A DNA stretch of 64,000 nt from Pseudoclavibacter terrae (GCF_008831075.1 NZ_WBJX01000001.1:1269214-1333213), one strand, 5' to 3'; positions 1 through 7,775 are shown, counted from the stretch's first letter. Made by a program: numbers and translations. Notes: generated by a model not told the origin, from the letters alone.

Positions 1-96
1 CGCGAGCTCTGACTGGGTCACGTCGTAGCGGGCTGCCCTCCCTCGGAGGATGCCGACGATCTCACGGGCCAATTCTGTGGGTGTGTATTCCTGCAC
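1..96 (-). CDS. Phage repressor, N-terminal part
   Basis: The reverse strand opens at a GTG at 96 and stays open to the window edge, giving 32 residues that begin V-Q-E-Y-T-P-T-E-L-A-R-E. A TGA lies two codons upstream in frame, so this GTG is the first possible start. The helical, TQSEL-containing end looks like the beginning of a Cro/CI helix-turn-helix. The position, leftward and divergent from a small HTH gene at the start of an early operon, is where a lysogeny repressor sits in temperate siphoviruses. The DNA-binding domain itself lies outside the window, so the family cannot be fixed. Confidence 0.55.
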   Translation of the reverse strand, partial: MQEYTPTELAREIVGILRGRAARYDVTQSELA

Positions 97-100
97 GACT

Positions 101-183
101 CAGATCATGCCAGATCTGGACCAATTATGCGAGTGCCACCACAACTCATGCCATATGAACTACGCTATTCCACATGAACTACG
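101..183. promoter_or_regulatory. Candidate operator region between divergent phage regulators
   Basis: Between the leftward repressor start (96) and the rightward HTH start (174) lie a perfect 10-bp palindrome, CCAGATCTGG at 110-119, and an exact 10-bp direct repeat, ATGAACTACG, at 155-164 and 174-183 (19-bp period). The second copy contains the start codon of the rightward gene. Such symmetry between divergent regulators suggests operators of a genetic switch. No binding protein can be assigned from sequence alone. Confidence 0.4.
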
Positions 184-413
184 AATCTCCCAGCAGCAAG
201 GCGGCTCGATCCGTACGGGCGCTGCTCGCAGAGAAGCGTGAGTCGATCGAGAGCTTGGCTGAGGCTACAGGGATCGCTCACTCCACGCTGAAGCGACGCC
301 TGCTCACCATCTCCCCGTTCACCATCGACGAGCTGTCGGTCATTGCAGAGCACTTCGGAGTGCGCGTCCATGACCTCCTCACTCCACCCTCCGAGCGGCT
401 CGCGGCGGTCTAG
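174..413 (+). CDS. Small helix-turn-helix regulator (Cro-like position)
   Basis: This 79-residue protein has an XRE-type helix-turn-helix at about residues 12-50 (A-E-K-R-E-S-I-E-S-L-A-E-A-T-G, then H-S-T-L-K-R-R-L) and a C-terminal helix (IAEHFGVRVHDLL) typical of this fold. It is divergent from the leftward repressor and is the first gene of the rightward early operon, the usual place of Cro. The ATG at 174 is preferred because the ATG at 155 is in another frame. There is no Shine-Dalgarno upstream, so the message may be leaderless. The next gene starts 2 bp after its stop. The Cro role is inferred from position; the HTH is read directly. Confidence 0.75.
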   Translation: MNYESPSSKAARSVRALLAEKRESIESLAEATGIAHSTLKRRLLTISPFTIDELSVIAEHFGVRVHDLLTPPSERLAAV

Positions 414-415
414 TC

Positions 416-619
416 ATGACCACCGCAACCGCCGAGAAGTTCCTCACCACGGACGAGGCAGCAACGCTGCTCAACCTTCGCCCGGGCCTCCTGCGGGAGT
501 GGCACTACCTCGACAAGCAAGACGGCGGCAACCGAGGGCCGAAGCCCAAGAAGTTCGGCCGCCTCGTCCGCTACCCGGTCAGCGCGATCGACGCCTGGCT
601 CGCACAGCAAGACCACTAG
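416..619 (+). CDS. Excisionase/AlpA-like helix-turn-helix protein
   Basis: This 67-residue protein contains a MerR/AlpA-type winged helix-turn-helix (L-T-T-D-E-A-A-T-L-L-N-L-R, then the wing F-G-R-L-V-R-Y-P-V-S-A-I-D-A-W-L), the layout of phage excisionases and AlpA-type activators. It starts 2 bp after the stop of the preceding HTH gene, so the two are likely translated together. A role as directionality factor fits a prophage, but the integrase is not in view and the same fold serves as a transcription factor, so the exact job is open. Confidence 0.7.
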   Translation: MTTATAEKFLTTDEAATLLNLRPGLLREWHYLDKQDGGNRGPKPKKFGRLVRYPVSAIDAWLAQQDH

Positions 620-628
620 ACGAAAAGA

Positions 629-654
629 GGCCCCGCAGCTGGAACTGCGAGGCC
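629..654 (+). promoter_or_regulatory. Leader hairpin before antirepressor
   Basis: GGCCCCGCAG (629-638) pairs with CTGCGAGGCC (645-654) across a 6-nt loop, with a single C-A mismatch. It lies between the excisionase-like gene and the TTG-started antirepressor, just upstream of its Shine-Dalgarno (657-664). No U-tract follows, so an attenuating or translation-modulating leader is more likely than a full terminator. The role is inferred. Confidence 0.4.
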
Positions 655-672
655 CACGGAAAGGACAACACC

Positions 673-1476
673 TTGTCGCAATCCATCGCCACCCAGCCTA
701 CCGCCCTCATGCCGTTCTCGTACGGATCGCACGCGGTCCGCACGGTGATCATCGAGGGTGAGCCGTGGTTCGTGCTCGCCGACCTCTGCACGGTGCTCAG
801 CATCGAGTCGGTCGCTCGCGTCGCATCCCGCCTCGACGAGGGTGTGCGCTCGAAGCACACCCTTGAAACGGCCGGCGGGCGGCAAGCCATGACGATCGTC
901 AGCGAAGCCGGCATGTACGACGTCGTCATCCGGTCAGACAAGGCCGAAGCGATCGCCTTCCGCCGTTGGATCACGAGCGAGGTGCTTCCCTCCATCCGGA
1001 AGACGGGCAGCTACGCGGTGAACCCGCCGAGCGGTGCCGAGCTCATGGCGCTCGCCGTGATCGAGGCTCAGCGCACGATCGCGGCCGGGCAGGCCCGGGT
1101 CGCGGAGCTCGAGGAGCAGGCCGCGGAGGACGAACCGAAGGTCGCGTACGTGGACACGTTCGTCGCCGATGGGGATCTGCGCCTCATGCGGAACGTCGCG
1201 AAGTCCCTCGGCGTCAGCGAGAGCCAGCTGCGCGCCGAGCTCGTGAACCACGGCTGGATCTACGTCGAGTCGTCGACCCGCTGGTCCGACTCCGAGCAGC
1301 GCAAGCTCCGCATCTTCCGCTACTCCGCCTACGCGGAGAAGCGCGACTACTTCGCCCCGGTCCCGAACCACGACGCGCCCCGGTTCAAGGGGGAGCTCAT
1401 GCACACGTTGAAGGTGACGCCGGCGGGCGCGCTCGCCATCGCCCGCGCTCTGAAGTCCTGGGGTGTGGCGGCATGA
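673..1476 (+). CDS. Phage antirepressor (Bro-N plus KilAC)
   Basis: This 267-residue antirepressor would counter the lysogeny repressor. Residues ~15-120 are a Bro-N domain (V-R-T-V-I-I-E-G-E-P-W-F-V-L-A-D-L-C, later R-R-W-I-T-S-E-V-L-P-S-I-R-K-T-G-S-Y). A short coiled linker (~130-160) leads to a C-terminal KilAC-type domain (L-R-L-M-R-N-V-A-K-S-L-G-V-S-E-S-Q-L). The TTG at 673 is chosen because GGAAAGGA lies 8 bases upstream; the internal ATG at 709 has no such signal. It overlaps the next gene as ATGA. It is the first of a long run of overlapping early genes and would be expected to act as an early lytic regulator. Confidence 0.85.
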   Translation: MSQSIATQPTALMPFSYGSHAVRTVIIEGEPWFVLADLCTVLSIESVARVASRLDEGVRSKHTLETAGGRQAMTIVSEAGMYDVVIRSDKAEAIAFRRWITSEVLPSIRKTGSYAVNPPSGAELMALAVIEAQRTIAAGQARVAELEEQAAEDEPKVAYVDTFVADGDLRLMRNVAKSLGVSESQLRAELVNHGWIYVESSTRWSDSEQRKLRIFRYSAYAEKRDYFAPVPNHDAPRFKGELMHTLKVTPAGALAIARALKSWGVAA

Positions 1477-1829
1477 CCTACGTCGACTCGCCGTGGCACG
1501 CCGCCGCGCAGCTGCTCGCCCTGATCTTCGCTGTCGTCCTCATGTCGGCGGCCCTGCACCGCATCAGCGACCGCGCGACCCGCGCCCTGGACATGGCCGC
1601 GATGGCTATCGGGAAGGACGAGTACGTGACCGACTCCTACGACCGCTGGTCAGATCAGCGGCTCATCGACGAAACCGAGCAGGAGAACTGGCGGGCGGCC
1701 CGCATCGGGCAGGCCATCGAGATGCACCCGGACCTCTGGGAGGTGCCCGTGAGCCGCACGTTGTCCGTGCAGGGGCGAACGCGCGTCGAGGCGCTCGAGA
1801 ACGCCGAACCGTACCGGGAGGCGTCATGA
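1473..1829 (+). CDS. Small membrane-anchored phage protein
   Basis: This is a 118-residue protein of unknown function. It has one strongly hydrophobic segment near the N-terminus (about residues 9-28, LLALIFAVVLMSAAL), followed by a charged cytoplasmic-type tail rich in E, R and W. It overlaps both neighbours with ATGA junctions, so it belongs to the early operon. No catalytic motif is visible. Confidence 0.65.
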   Translation: MTYVDSPWHAAAQLLALIFAVVLMSAALHRISDRATRALDMAAMAIGKDEYVTDSYDRWSDQRLIDETEQENWRAARIGQAIEMHPDLWEVPVSRTLSVQGRTRVEALENAEPYREAS

Positions 1830-2014
1830 AGCGGCCCGTTCCGGAGATCTGCCTCTACTGCCGCGACCGCGTCGGCATCAAGCGGTGGATCGTGCCCGAG
1901 ATCACCTACGACGACGAGGGCGAAGGCCCCGAGCACTTCAAGACACAAGACAGCGCAGAGAAGCGCATCGAGCAGTGGTTGGAAGACCACGCAACCGAGT
2001 TGGAGCCAGCATGA
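1826..2014 (+). CDS. Hypothetical early phage protein with CxxC
   Basis: A 62-residue acidic protein with a single C-L-Y-C-R-D motif near the N-terminus, possibly half of a metal site. It is joined to both neighbours by 4-bp ATGA overlaps and lies directly upstream of the recombination exonuclease. I do not recognise a family. The tight overlaps support it being real. Confidence 0.6.
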   Translation: MKRPVPEICLYCRDRVGIKRWIVPEITYDDEGEGPEHFKTQDSAEKRIEQWLEDHATELEPA

Positions 2015-2988
2015 ACACCACGACAGAACTCAAGCCGGGACGCATCGTCGTCGACGCGGATGCACCCCGCGAGGTGTGGATGGACGAGCGCGGCGTCGGC
2101 GTGACGGCGTCGGTCGCGAAGGAGATCGCGACCGGCGGACGCTCCGTCTGGGAGAAGCAGCTCGACACGATGCTGAACGGGTCGACGTGGTTCGGGAACG
2201 CGCACACCGAGCGCGGGCACCGCGACGAGGACGACCTCATCGCGCACGCCGCGACCATCGACCCCACGATCGAAGCGAACAGTGCCCTGTGGGCGCACGC
2301 CGACTCGGACGACTACCGCGCCACCCCGGACGGTGTCGGCGACGACTCGGTCGCCGAGGTGAAGTCGCTGAAGGAGGGCGACGGCTTCGGCCCGATCCCC
2401 GCCGACCACTACGCGCAGATGCAGTGGCAGATGTTCGTGCTCGGCAAGTCCCGAGCCCTCTACGTGCGCAAGCGCGACGACGGGAAGGGCGGGGTCGCTG
2501 ACCTCGACGAGAAGTGGGTCGATCGCGACGACGACTACATCGAGTTCCTGAAGGAGCGGGCGGACGCGTTCATCGCGTGGCGTGACGCTGACTGCCCGGA
2601 GTTCGACGACGTCGACGACGTGCTCGGCGACCTCATCCAGGAGGCACTCGAGGCGAAGCAGGGCCTCGCGGCGCCGCAGGCCCGCGACAAGAAGGCCGCC
2701 GCCGCCCTCAAGAAGGCGCTCGAGGCTCGCTCGCACTCCGAGTACGGGGTGACGCTCACCCTGCCGCTCGGCGAGGTGAAGCTCACCGCCGCCTCCCGCG
2801 TCCTCACCCTCGACGAGGAAGCCATCCCCGACCACCTGAAAGCGAAGCGCCACGCGAAGCTCACCGCCGCGAAGACGGCCCGCGACCGCGCCGACGAGCT
2901 CGAGCAGGAACTCGTCCGCGAGTACGGCGTCACCACCCTCGGCACGTCGCAGTCGCTCCGCATCACCACCACGAGGAGCACGAAGTGA
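2011..2988 (+). CDS. YqaJ/lambda-type recombination exonuclease
   Basis: This 325-residue protein carries the PD-(D/E)XK motifs of the YqaJ/lambda exonuclease family: E68 (HTERGH), D107 (A-T-P-D-G), E116-x-K118 (A-E-V-K-S-L) and the downstream Y-A-Q-M-Q-W-Q-M helix. The family degrades the 5' strand of double-stranded DNA ends to give 3' single-stranded tails for annealing. The C-terminal third is a long charged, possibly coiled extension. It is part of the overlapping early operon, and the next gene, starting in its stop codon, may encode the annealing partner. Confidence 0.85.
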   Translation: MNTTTELKPGRIVVDADAPREVWMDERGVGVTASVAKEIATGGRSVWEKQLDTMLNGSTWFGNAHTERGHRDEDDLIAHAATIDPTIEANSALWAHADSDDYRATPDGVGDDSVAEVKSLKEGDGFGPIPADHYAQMQWQMFVLGKSRALYVRKRDDGKGGVADLDEKWVDRDDDYIEFLKERADAFIAWRDADCPEFDDVDDVLGDLIQEALEAKQGLAAPQARDKKAAAALKKALEARSHSEYGVTLTLPLGEVKLTAASRVLTLDEEAIPDHLKAKRHAKLTAAKTARDRADELEQELVREYGVTTLGTSQSLRITTTRSTK

Positions 2989-3692
2989 GCCAGCAGACAG
3001 CGGAGACGATCGCCGACATCGAGCGCATCGTGCTCGCCTCCGGCCAGTGCGTGCGCACCGCCGAGGTCTTGTTCTCCCAGGACGGGGCGACGTGGTCGCC
3101 GGTGTTCGCGAAGACCGACGACAACCCGGTCCCCGCGTTCATCCGAGCATCCGCGCAGCGCACCGGGACGACCGAGCCGACGGTCGTTTTCCTCTCATGG
3201 GAGGAAGCGATCCCCGCCGACGACGAGTACCACGGCCTGTGGATGCGCCGCCCGATGGCGCTCGCCGGCGCTCGCGCTCGCCGTGACGTGTACCGTCGCG
3301 CGTTCCGCGACCTCGTCGACATCGTCTCGAACCCCGCCGAGGGCGACGATCCCGACATCGAACGTGCAGCCGCGCAGCCCGCCGAGGAGGAGGCGCCGCG
3401 CGACTGGGTCGCCGAACTCACTGCGGCCGCGACACTCGACGAGCTCCGCGAGGTGCACCATGCGGCCAAGAAGGCTCGCGCGATGAAGACGCCGCAGTTC
3501 AAGGCGTGGAAGGCCCGCAAGACTGAACTCGAGGGCCGCGAAGCCGTCGACACCGAACCGGCCGCCCGCGACGCGCTCGCCGCATCCGACGCCTTGCCGG
3601 GAGCCGTCGGCGTCGCGCTGCTCGCCGCCCTCGACGAGGCGCAGGCTCGCCGCGTTCCGACGCCGCTCGACCTCATGCGGGGTCGGCGATGA
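2985..3692 (+). CDS. Early phage protein, possible annealing partner of the exonuclease
   Basis: This 235-residue protein starts at a GTG overlapping the exonuclease stop. Residues ~85-110 read L-W-M-R-R-P-M-A-L-A-G-A-R-A-R-R-D, followed by an R-R-A-F helix. That resembles the basic W-x(3)-P...R...AF segment of RecT-like annealing proteins, and the gene order (exonuclease, then this) is the usual Exo-annealase order. The rest, with an acidic Ala/Glu-rich middle and a helical end, has no clear match. The annealase assignment is only a suggestion from position and one motif; an unrelated accessory protein is equally possible. Confidence 0.6.
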   Translation: MSQQTAETIADIERIVLASGQCVRTAEVLFSQDGATWSPVFAKTDDNPVPAFIRASAQRTGTTEPTVVFLSWEEAIPADDEYHGLWMRRPMALAGARARRDVYRRAFRDLVDIVSNPAEGDDPDIERAAAQPAEEEAPRDWVAELTAAATLDELREVHHAAKKARAMKTPQFKAWKARKTELEGREAVDTEPAARDALAASDALPGAVGVALLAALDEAQARRVPTPLDLMRGRR

Positions 3693-4141
3693 CCGGCTAC
3701 GTGGACCCCGCGAACGGCGAGGTCGTGGAGTCGCCGATGGAGCTCGTCCCGCTGAACCTCGGCGACCTCGACGAGAACCAGATCGCGCAGCTGATCCCGA
3801 CGCCCCCGCAGGCCGCGGCGGCACTCCAGAAGGCACGCTCGGTGAACTCGCGCATGCCGGGCAAGCTCGACGGTTTCCGCAAGGACCTGCAGACCACGGA
3901 GCGTGAGCTGAAGCTCGCCGTCGCGCTCGAGGTGAAGTCCCTCCGGGAGGACCACCCGAAGGCGACCCTCTCGGAGCTGCGCGAGCTCGCGACCGCTGAC
4001 GACCGGGTGCAGCGGGCCCTCGACGCCCGCGACACGGCCTGGCTGCTCTTCGAGTACGCGAAGGACTGGGCGAAGTCCATCGCCGCCGACATCGAGCTGC
4101 TCCGCAGCATCAACGCAAACTTCCGGATGGAGCACCGATGA
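3689..4141 (+). CDS. Hypothetical helical early phage protein
   Basis: A 150-residue, mostly helical protein with no cysteines or catalytic motifs that I recognise. It overlaps the upstream and downstream genes by ATGA junctions. The Lys/Arg/Glu-rich core (about residues 45-130) could form a helical bundle or coiled coil. Function is unknown; the context is the recombination part of the early operon. Confidence 0.6.
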   Translation: MTGYVDPANGEVVESPMELVPLNLGDLDENQIAQLIPTPPQAAAALQKARSVNSRMPGKLDGFRKDLQTTERELKLAVALEVKSLREDHPKATLSELRELATADDRVQRALDARDTAWLLFEYAKDWAKSIAADIELLRSINANFRMEHR

Positions 4142-4593
4142 ACGCCCTCGAGCAGGCAGAGAAGCGCGTCCGCGACGCTCAGGCGGACGTGGAGGCCAAG
4201 CGGCAGGTGTTCGCCGCGGCACGGGCTCGCTCGTCCGCGGTCACCCCTGGTGGCCTCGAAGACGTCGACCACGGCGTGCTGTCCGGCACCACCCGGAAGT
4301 TCAGCCAGCGGGCGAACACGCGCCGCATGAACGCCTACGACGCGGAGGCCCGCGCCGCGGGAGCCCTCGACGTCGCCGAGAAGGCCCTCGAAGCCGCCCA
4401 CCGCGGCGTGGAGCTCGCCCACCAGAACGCGCCCATCGAGTACACGCGGGAGCAGCTGGAAGCCGCCACTCACGTCCGCACGTGGCGGGGCTGGGAGCGC
4501 ATCGTCCGCGTCAACCGCTCGTCGGTGAAGGTGTTCCGCGCGGCGGGCGAAGACGATCTCGTGAAGCTCGCGAAGATCCTCGAGGTGCGGTGA
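4138..4593 (+). CDS. Hypothetical coiled-coil early phage protein
   Basis: A 151-residue protein with an N-terminal coiled coil (about residues 1-35, E-Q-A-E-K-R-V-R-D-A-Q-A-D-V-E), a second helix near residues 65-100, and a basic C-terminal part (R-T-W-R-G-W-E-R-I-V-R-V). It is translationally coupled to both neighbours. I recognise no family. Confidence 0.6.
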   Translation: MNALEQAEKRVRDAQADVEAKRQVFAAARARSSAVTPGGLEDVDHGVLSGTTRKFSQRANTRRMNAYDAEARAAGALDVAEKALEAAHRGVELAHQNAPIEYTREQLEAATHVRTWRGWERIVRVNRSSVKVFRAAGEDDLVKLAKILEVR

Positions 4594-4991
4594 TGGCCGC
4601 GATCTCGCAGGTCGACCGGCAGCAGATGTACGCCCGCGACGTCCACCGGTGCATCCGGTGCAGCGCCGAGCAGCTGCTCACGTGCCAGCACCGCGCGGCT
4701 GTCGGCATGGGCGGATCCAAGGTTCAGCCGCGCGTCCTCGAGTGCGTCACGGCGTGCCTCGAGTGCAACATGCGCTTCGAGTCGGACCTGCAGGGCGAGG
4801 CCCTGCGCTTCGGGTGGAAGGTGCGCCGGTGGGCGAACGCCGCGGCCGTGCCGGTCTTCTACCCGCTCGAGGGGATCTGGTGCGTGCTCATCAACGACAC
4901 GCGCCGACCGATCACAGAGGCCGAGGCGGTCGCGATGATGCACGCCGTCTACGGCCAGGAGCAGTACGAGAAGTGGGGATTGGCAGCATGA
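4593..4991 (+). CDS. HNH-like zinc-binding phage protein
   Basis: A 132-residue protein with C-I-R-C at about residues 15-18, a following T-C-Q-H-R-A-A-V-G-M-G-G strand, and a second pair C-L-E-C near residue 51. This is the zinc ribbon and H-R...GG layout of phage HNH endonucleases, but the final His and Asn are not clearly placed, so the catalytic site may be altered. The ATG at 4593 overlaps the previous stop; a GTG directly before it (4590) is an alternative. It lies immediately upstream of the methyltransferase, so a nuclease-methylase pair is conceivable but unproven. Confidence 0.6.
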   Translation: MAAISQVDRQQMYARDVHRCIRCSAEQLLTCQHRAAVGMGGSKVQPRVLECVTACLECNMRFESDLQGEALRFGWKVRRWANAAAVPVFYPLEGIWCVLINDTRRPITEAEAVAMMHAVYGQEQYEKWGLAA

Positions 4992-6462
4992 GCGAACTCA
5001 TCGCCTTCGACACATTCGCCGGCACCGGCTGGGGCGTCGCCTGCCACTGGCTCGGCATCCGCGAGTACGGCGTGGAGCTGATGCCCGAGGCTGTCTCGAC
5101 GCGGGACGCCGTCGGAATGACGACCGTCTACCGCGATGTCTGGGACGGCATTCTCGACCCCGCGAAGGTGCCAGCGCACGACATCAAGATCTCGTCGCCG
5201 CCGTGCCAGACATTCTCGGCCGCCGGAAACGGTGACGGGCGCCGTGCCCTCGGCGACGTGCTCGCCGCGGTGAAGGCGGGCGTCTACATGCGCCCGCTGG
5301 ATCTCTACGAGCTCACGAAATCGCTCGACCCACGGACGGCGCTCGTGCTCACGCCGCTCGCGCACATCTACCGGGAGCGCCCGCGACTGGTCGCGCTCGA
5401 GCAGGTGCCGCAGGTGCTCCCCGTCTGGGAGGCGTACGCCGCGGTCATGCGCGAGTGGGGCTACTCCGTCGCCGTGGGCGTGCTAAACGCCGAGCAATTC
5501 GGCGTGCCGCAGACCCGCCGCCGCGCCATCCTCGTCGCTCGCCGCGACGGCCGCGAGGCTCGCCTTCCGGCACCGACGCACTCGCGCTACTACTCGCGAG
5601 ACCCGAAGCGCTTAGACGACGGTGTCCTGCCCTGGATCAGCATGCCGACGCGCTCGGCATGGACGGCTTCACCGCTGAGAAGGCGATGGGAAAGGGCATG
5701 GTCGAGCGCTACGGCGAGCGGCCCGGTCGCGACGCGTCACAGCCCGCGTTCACGATCCGGGCAGCAGCCGGTGGCATGGAGCCGGGCGGGTTCATCCTGC
5801 GCTCGAACTACTCCTCGGGGTCCGGTGGCGAAGCGCCCGAGGGCAGCAAGCTGGCGCGCACGGAGCGCTCAATCAACGAACCAGCCACGACCATCACGAG
5901 CAAGGCCGGGTCGATGAGATTCGTTCGCCGCGGCCTTGAGGACCGACCAGCGCCGACCATCACGGGCGGTGGCACCGAGACGGGAGGCGCTGAGCCGATT
6001 GCGAAGCTCGCGCGCTACACGGAGTCCGAGGCATGGGTAGGTGACACGAGGCGACTCTCCATCGAGGAAGCCGCCGTGCTGCAGTCCTACCCGCAGTGGA
6101 TCTTCGACCGGCCCGCTCCGACCGTCGTCGGAACGCGCCGCAGCGAGGGCGGCATGCTCATCGGGCGCCAGCTCGCCGACGGCTCGCGCCGCGACGTGGG
6201 CGGACACCAGACGAGCGTCGGCCTTCGTGAGGGGCAGCTCGAGGGCGTCCGCGTATCGGGCCAGCAGGCGGCCACACTGCAGTCGTACCCGACGCCGTTC
6301 CCGTTCCAGGGCACGAAGGGCAAGCAGTTCCTGCAGGTCGGGAACGCGGTGCCGCCGCTCATGGCGGCCGCGATCCTCGCCGAGCTCATCGCCCCACCCG
6401 AGCCGCTCGACGAGTGGCAGACGGCCTTCCTCGGGTCGACCGCCGACCACTTGGCGGTGTGA
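4988..6462 (+). pseudogene. DNA C5-cytosine methyltransferase, broken by a one-base deletion
   Basis: The first frame (from ATG 4988) gives motif I (F-D-T-F-A-G-T-G-W-G), motif IV with catalytic Cys73 (S-S-P-P-C-Q-T-F-S-A), a motif VI-like E-Q-V and motif VIII (Q-T-R-R-R-A-I-L-V). It reaches G-V-L-P-W-I-S-M at 5642-5644 and then turns to nonsense, ending at 5917. The -1 frame continues the family exactly as A-D-A-L-G-M from G5644 and ends with motif X (Q-V-G-N-A-V-P-P-L). One missing G after 5644 explains this. No slippery heptamer is present, so it is a mutation or sequencing error. If real, the truncated protein lacks the target-recognition region and motif X and should be inactive. The full-length enzyme would protect or mark phage DNA. 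Confidence 0.85.
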
Positions 6463-6465
6463 GCG

Positions 6466-7461
6466 ATGAGCCTTCCAGAGTTCGCGATGACCTACGTCGC
6501 CTACTTCCCGGAGCACGGCGTGCTGAAGGTCGGTCGCGCGTGGATCTGGCAGCGCCTCAACGAGCTCGGCGATCTGGGCGCGCACATCATCGTGCTGCAG
6601 CGCGGCACCGACGCTTCGTGGGAGCGGGAAGCGCTGAAGGTGCTGGCCCGCTGCTTCCCGAAGGCGTTCGCCAACTACATGGACGCCGAGCCCGTCTTGG
6701 GGAAGGGCGGCAAGGGCCACACGGAGTGTTTCGCCGTCGAGGAGTACGACCTGCAGTTCGCGCTCGACAGGTGCATCGAGGGATTCGCGAGAGGGAACGA
6801 GACAGGTGAGAACGAAGCAACGAATGATCGACGCGAGCGACCTCGCGTCGCCGGAGTACGAGAGGGTGCCGGACGAGGCGAAGCCGACAGCGGTGGGCCT
6901 GTGGTTGCATCTGGACCCGCTGGGGCGGGGGCCGATGGACCCGGAGTGGATCGCGGAACGCGTCTACCCGAGGCGGGACCGGACGGTGGCAGCCGAGATG
7001 GTCTTCGAGCACCTCGTGATGCTGATCGATGCGGGCTTCCTCGCCACCTACGAAGCGGATGGCTTCGAGTGGTTGCAGCTCTCTCGGCCGTTGAAGGTCG
7101 ACAAGCGGGGCGTGACGATCACGACTCCGGACCCGCCAGGGCAGTTTCCATGGACGTCCATGGCTGGGGGGAGAGAGGGCGCGAGGGAGCGAGCGAGAGC
7201 CGAGGTGCGGGCCGAGCGGGAGGCGAGCGCAGCGGGCTGGGATGCGGTGCAGCGAGACCGCAGACGCGAGGTGCGCCGCCCGGACAAGCCGTTGACGCTC
7301 AGCGCACCGCCTGCGTTCTGCCACGAGCACATGCCGGCAGGCTCCGGCGGCACCCCCTGCGGACCTTGCAGAGACACCCGCATCGTTCGCGAGGACTGGC
7401 TGAGATCCGCCATCTACGAACAGAAGCTCACGACCTTCTACGAGCAAGGAGAAGCAGATGA
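6466..7461 (+). CDS. GIY-YIG-like (T5orf172/MUG113-type) protein with doubtful C-terminus
   Basis: The first ~110 residues look genuine: T-Y-V-A-Y-F-P-E-H-G-V-L-K-V-G-R-A, a spaced R, G-T-D-A-S-W-E-R-E-A-L-K, and E-C-F near the end. This matches the layout of short GIY-YIG-like nucleases of the T5orf172 kind. After about residue 115 the frame stays open only because of high GC: the composition becomes Gly/Arg/Asp-rich and it overlaps a better-supported gene (6806-7492) for over 650 bp. The original stop may have been lost by a frameshift, because a TGA in the -1 frame at 6807-6809 would give the GTGA overlap typical of this operon. Only the N-terminal part should be trusted. Confidence 0.5.
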   Translation: MSLPEFAMTYVAYFPEHGVLKVGRAWIWQRLNELGDLGAHIIVLQRGTDASWEREALKVLARCFPKAFANYMDAEPVLGKGGKGHTECFAVEEYDLQFALDRCIEGFARGNETGENEATNDRRERPRVAGVREGAGRGEADSGGPVVASGPAGAGADGPGVDRGTRLPEAGPDGGSRDGLRAPRDADRCGLPRHLRSGWLRVVAALSAVEGRQAGRDDHDSGPARAVSMDVHGWGERGREGASESRGAGRAGGERSGLGCGAARPQTRGAPPGQAVDAQRTACVLPRAHAGRLRRHPLRTLQRHPHRSRGLAEIRHLRTEAHDLLRARRSR

Positions 7462-7492
7462 CTGGCACGGCGCCGACCTCAACACGTTCTGA
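6806..7492 (+). CDS. Replisome-organizer-like winged-helix protein
   Basis: A 228-residue protein whose first ~95 residues (A-V-G-L-W-L-H-L-D-P-L-G-R-G, then W-I-A-E-R-V-Y-P, L-I-D-A-G-F-L-A-T-Y) follow the winged-helix N-domain seen in phage replication-initiation and replisome-organizer proteins. The middle is a basic helical linker. The end carries a Cys/His cluster (F-C-H-E-H-M, then P-C-G-P-C-R), a likely zinc site. The GTG at 6806 follows AGAGGGA; an ATG at 6824 is the alternative. It lies upstream of ssb in the same operon, supporting a replication role. DNA binding is inferred. Confidence 0.65.
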   Translation: MRTKQRMIDASDLASPEYERVPDEAKPTAVGLWLHLDPLGRGPMDPEWIAERVYPRRDRTVAAEMVFEHLVMLIDAGFLATYEADGFEWLQLSRPLKVDKRGVTITTPDPPGQFPWTSMAGGREGARERARAEVRAEREASAAGWDAVQRDRRREVRRPDKPLTLSAPPAFCHEHMPAGSGGTPCGPCRDTRIVREDWLRSAIYEQKLTTFYEQGEADDWHGADLNTF

Positions 7493-7775
7493 AGCTCCCG
7501 CACCGGTCCGTCTGGCCTACGTGGTGTCTCAGGACAAGGCCAACGAACTCGAGGCGGCCGCAGACCGGAAGGGTGTCGCTCCTGGCGTGCTGATGCTCAT
7601 GGCCTTCGAGTGGGCGATCGCTGATCCCGTGCCGCCGTCCATCGTCGTCATCACCACCGAGCAGAGCAACGACATCGTCCGTCTCATCCGAGCGGACTTC
7701 GATAACACCACGATCGCTGACTGGGTGCACGTAGCTGTGTCCACCGTCGAGGCGATCCGAAAGGAGATGGCCTGA
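7458..7775 (+). CDS. Hypothetical early phage protein
   Basis: A 105-residue protein that starts after a good AAGGAG and overlaps the preceding gene by 35 bp. The N-terminus is Thr/Ser/Pro-rich. The remainder is helical, with a C-terminal segment (I-A-D-W-V-H-V-A-V-S-T-V-E-A-I-R) that could be a helix-turn-helix: the pattern I-R-A-D-F-D-N-T-T-I-A-D-W-V resembles resolvase-type HTH recognition helices. No family is recognised with confidence. Confidence 0.6.
   Translation: MTGTAPTSTRSEAPAPVRLAYVVSQDKANELEAAADRKGVAPGVLMLMAFEWAIADPVPPSIVVITTEQSNDIVRLIRADFDNTTIADWVHVAVSTVEAIRKEMA

Noticed and set aside
5640..5650. Programmed frameshift as explanation for the split methyltransferase
   Set aside because: No X-XXY-YYZ heptamer or following stem is present at the shift point; a one-base deletion or sequencing error fits better.
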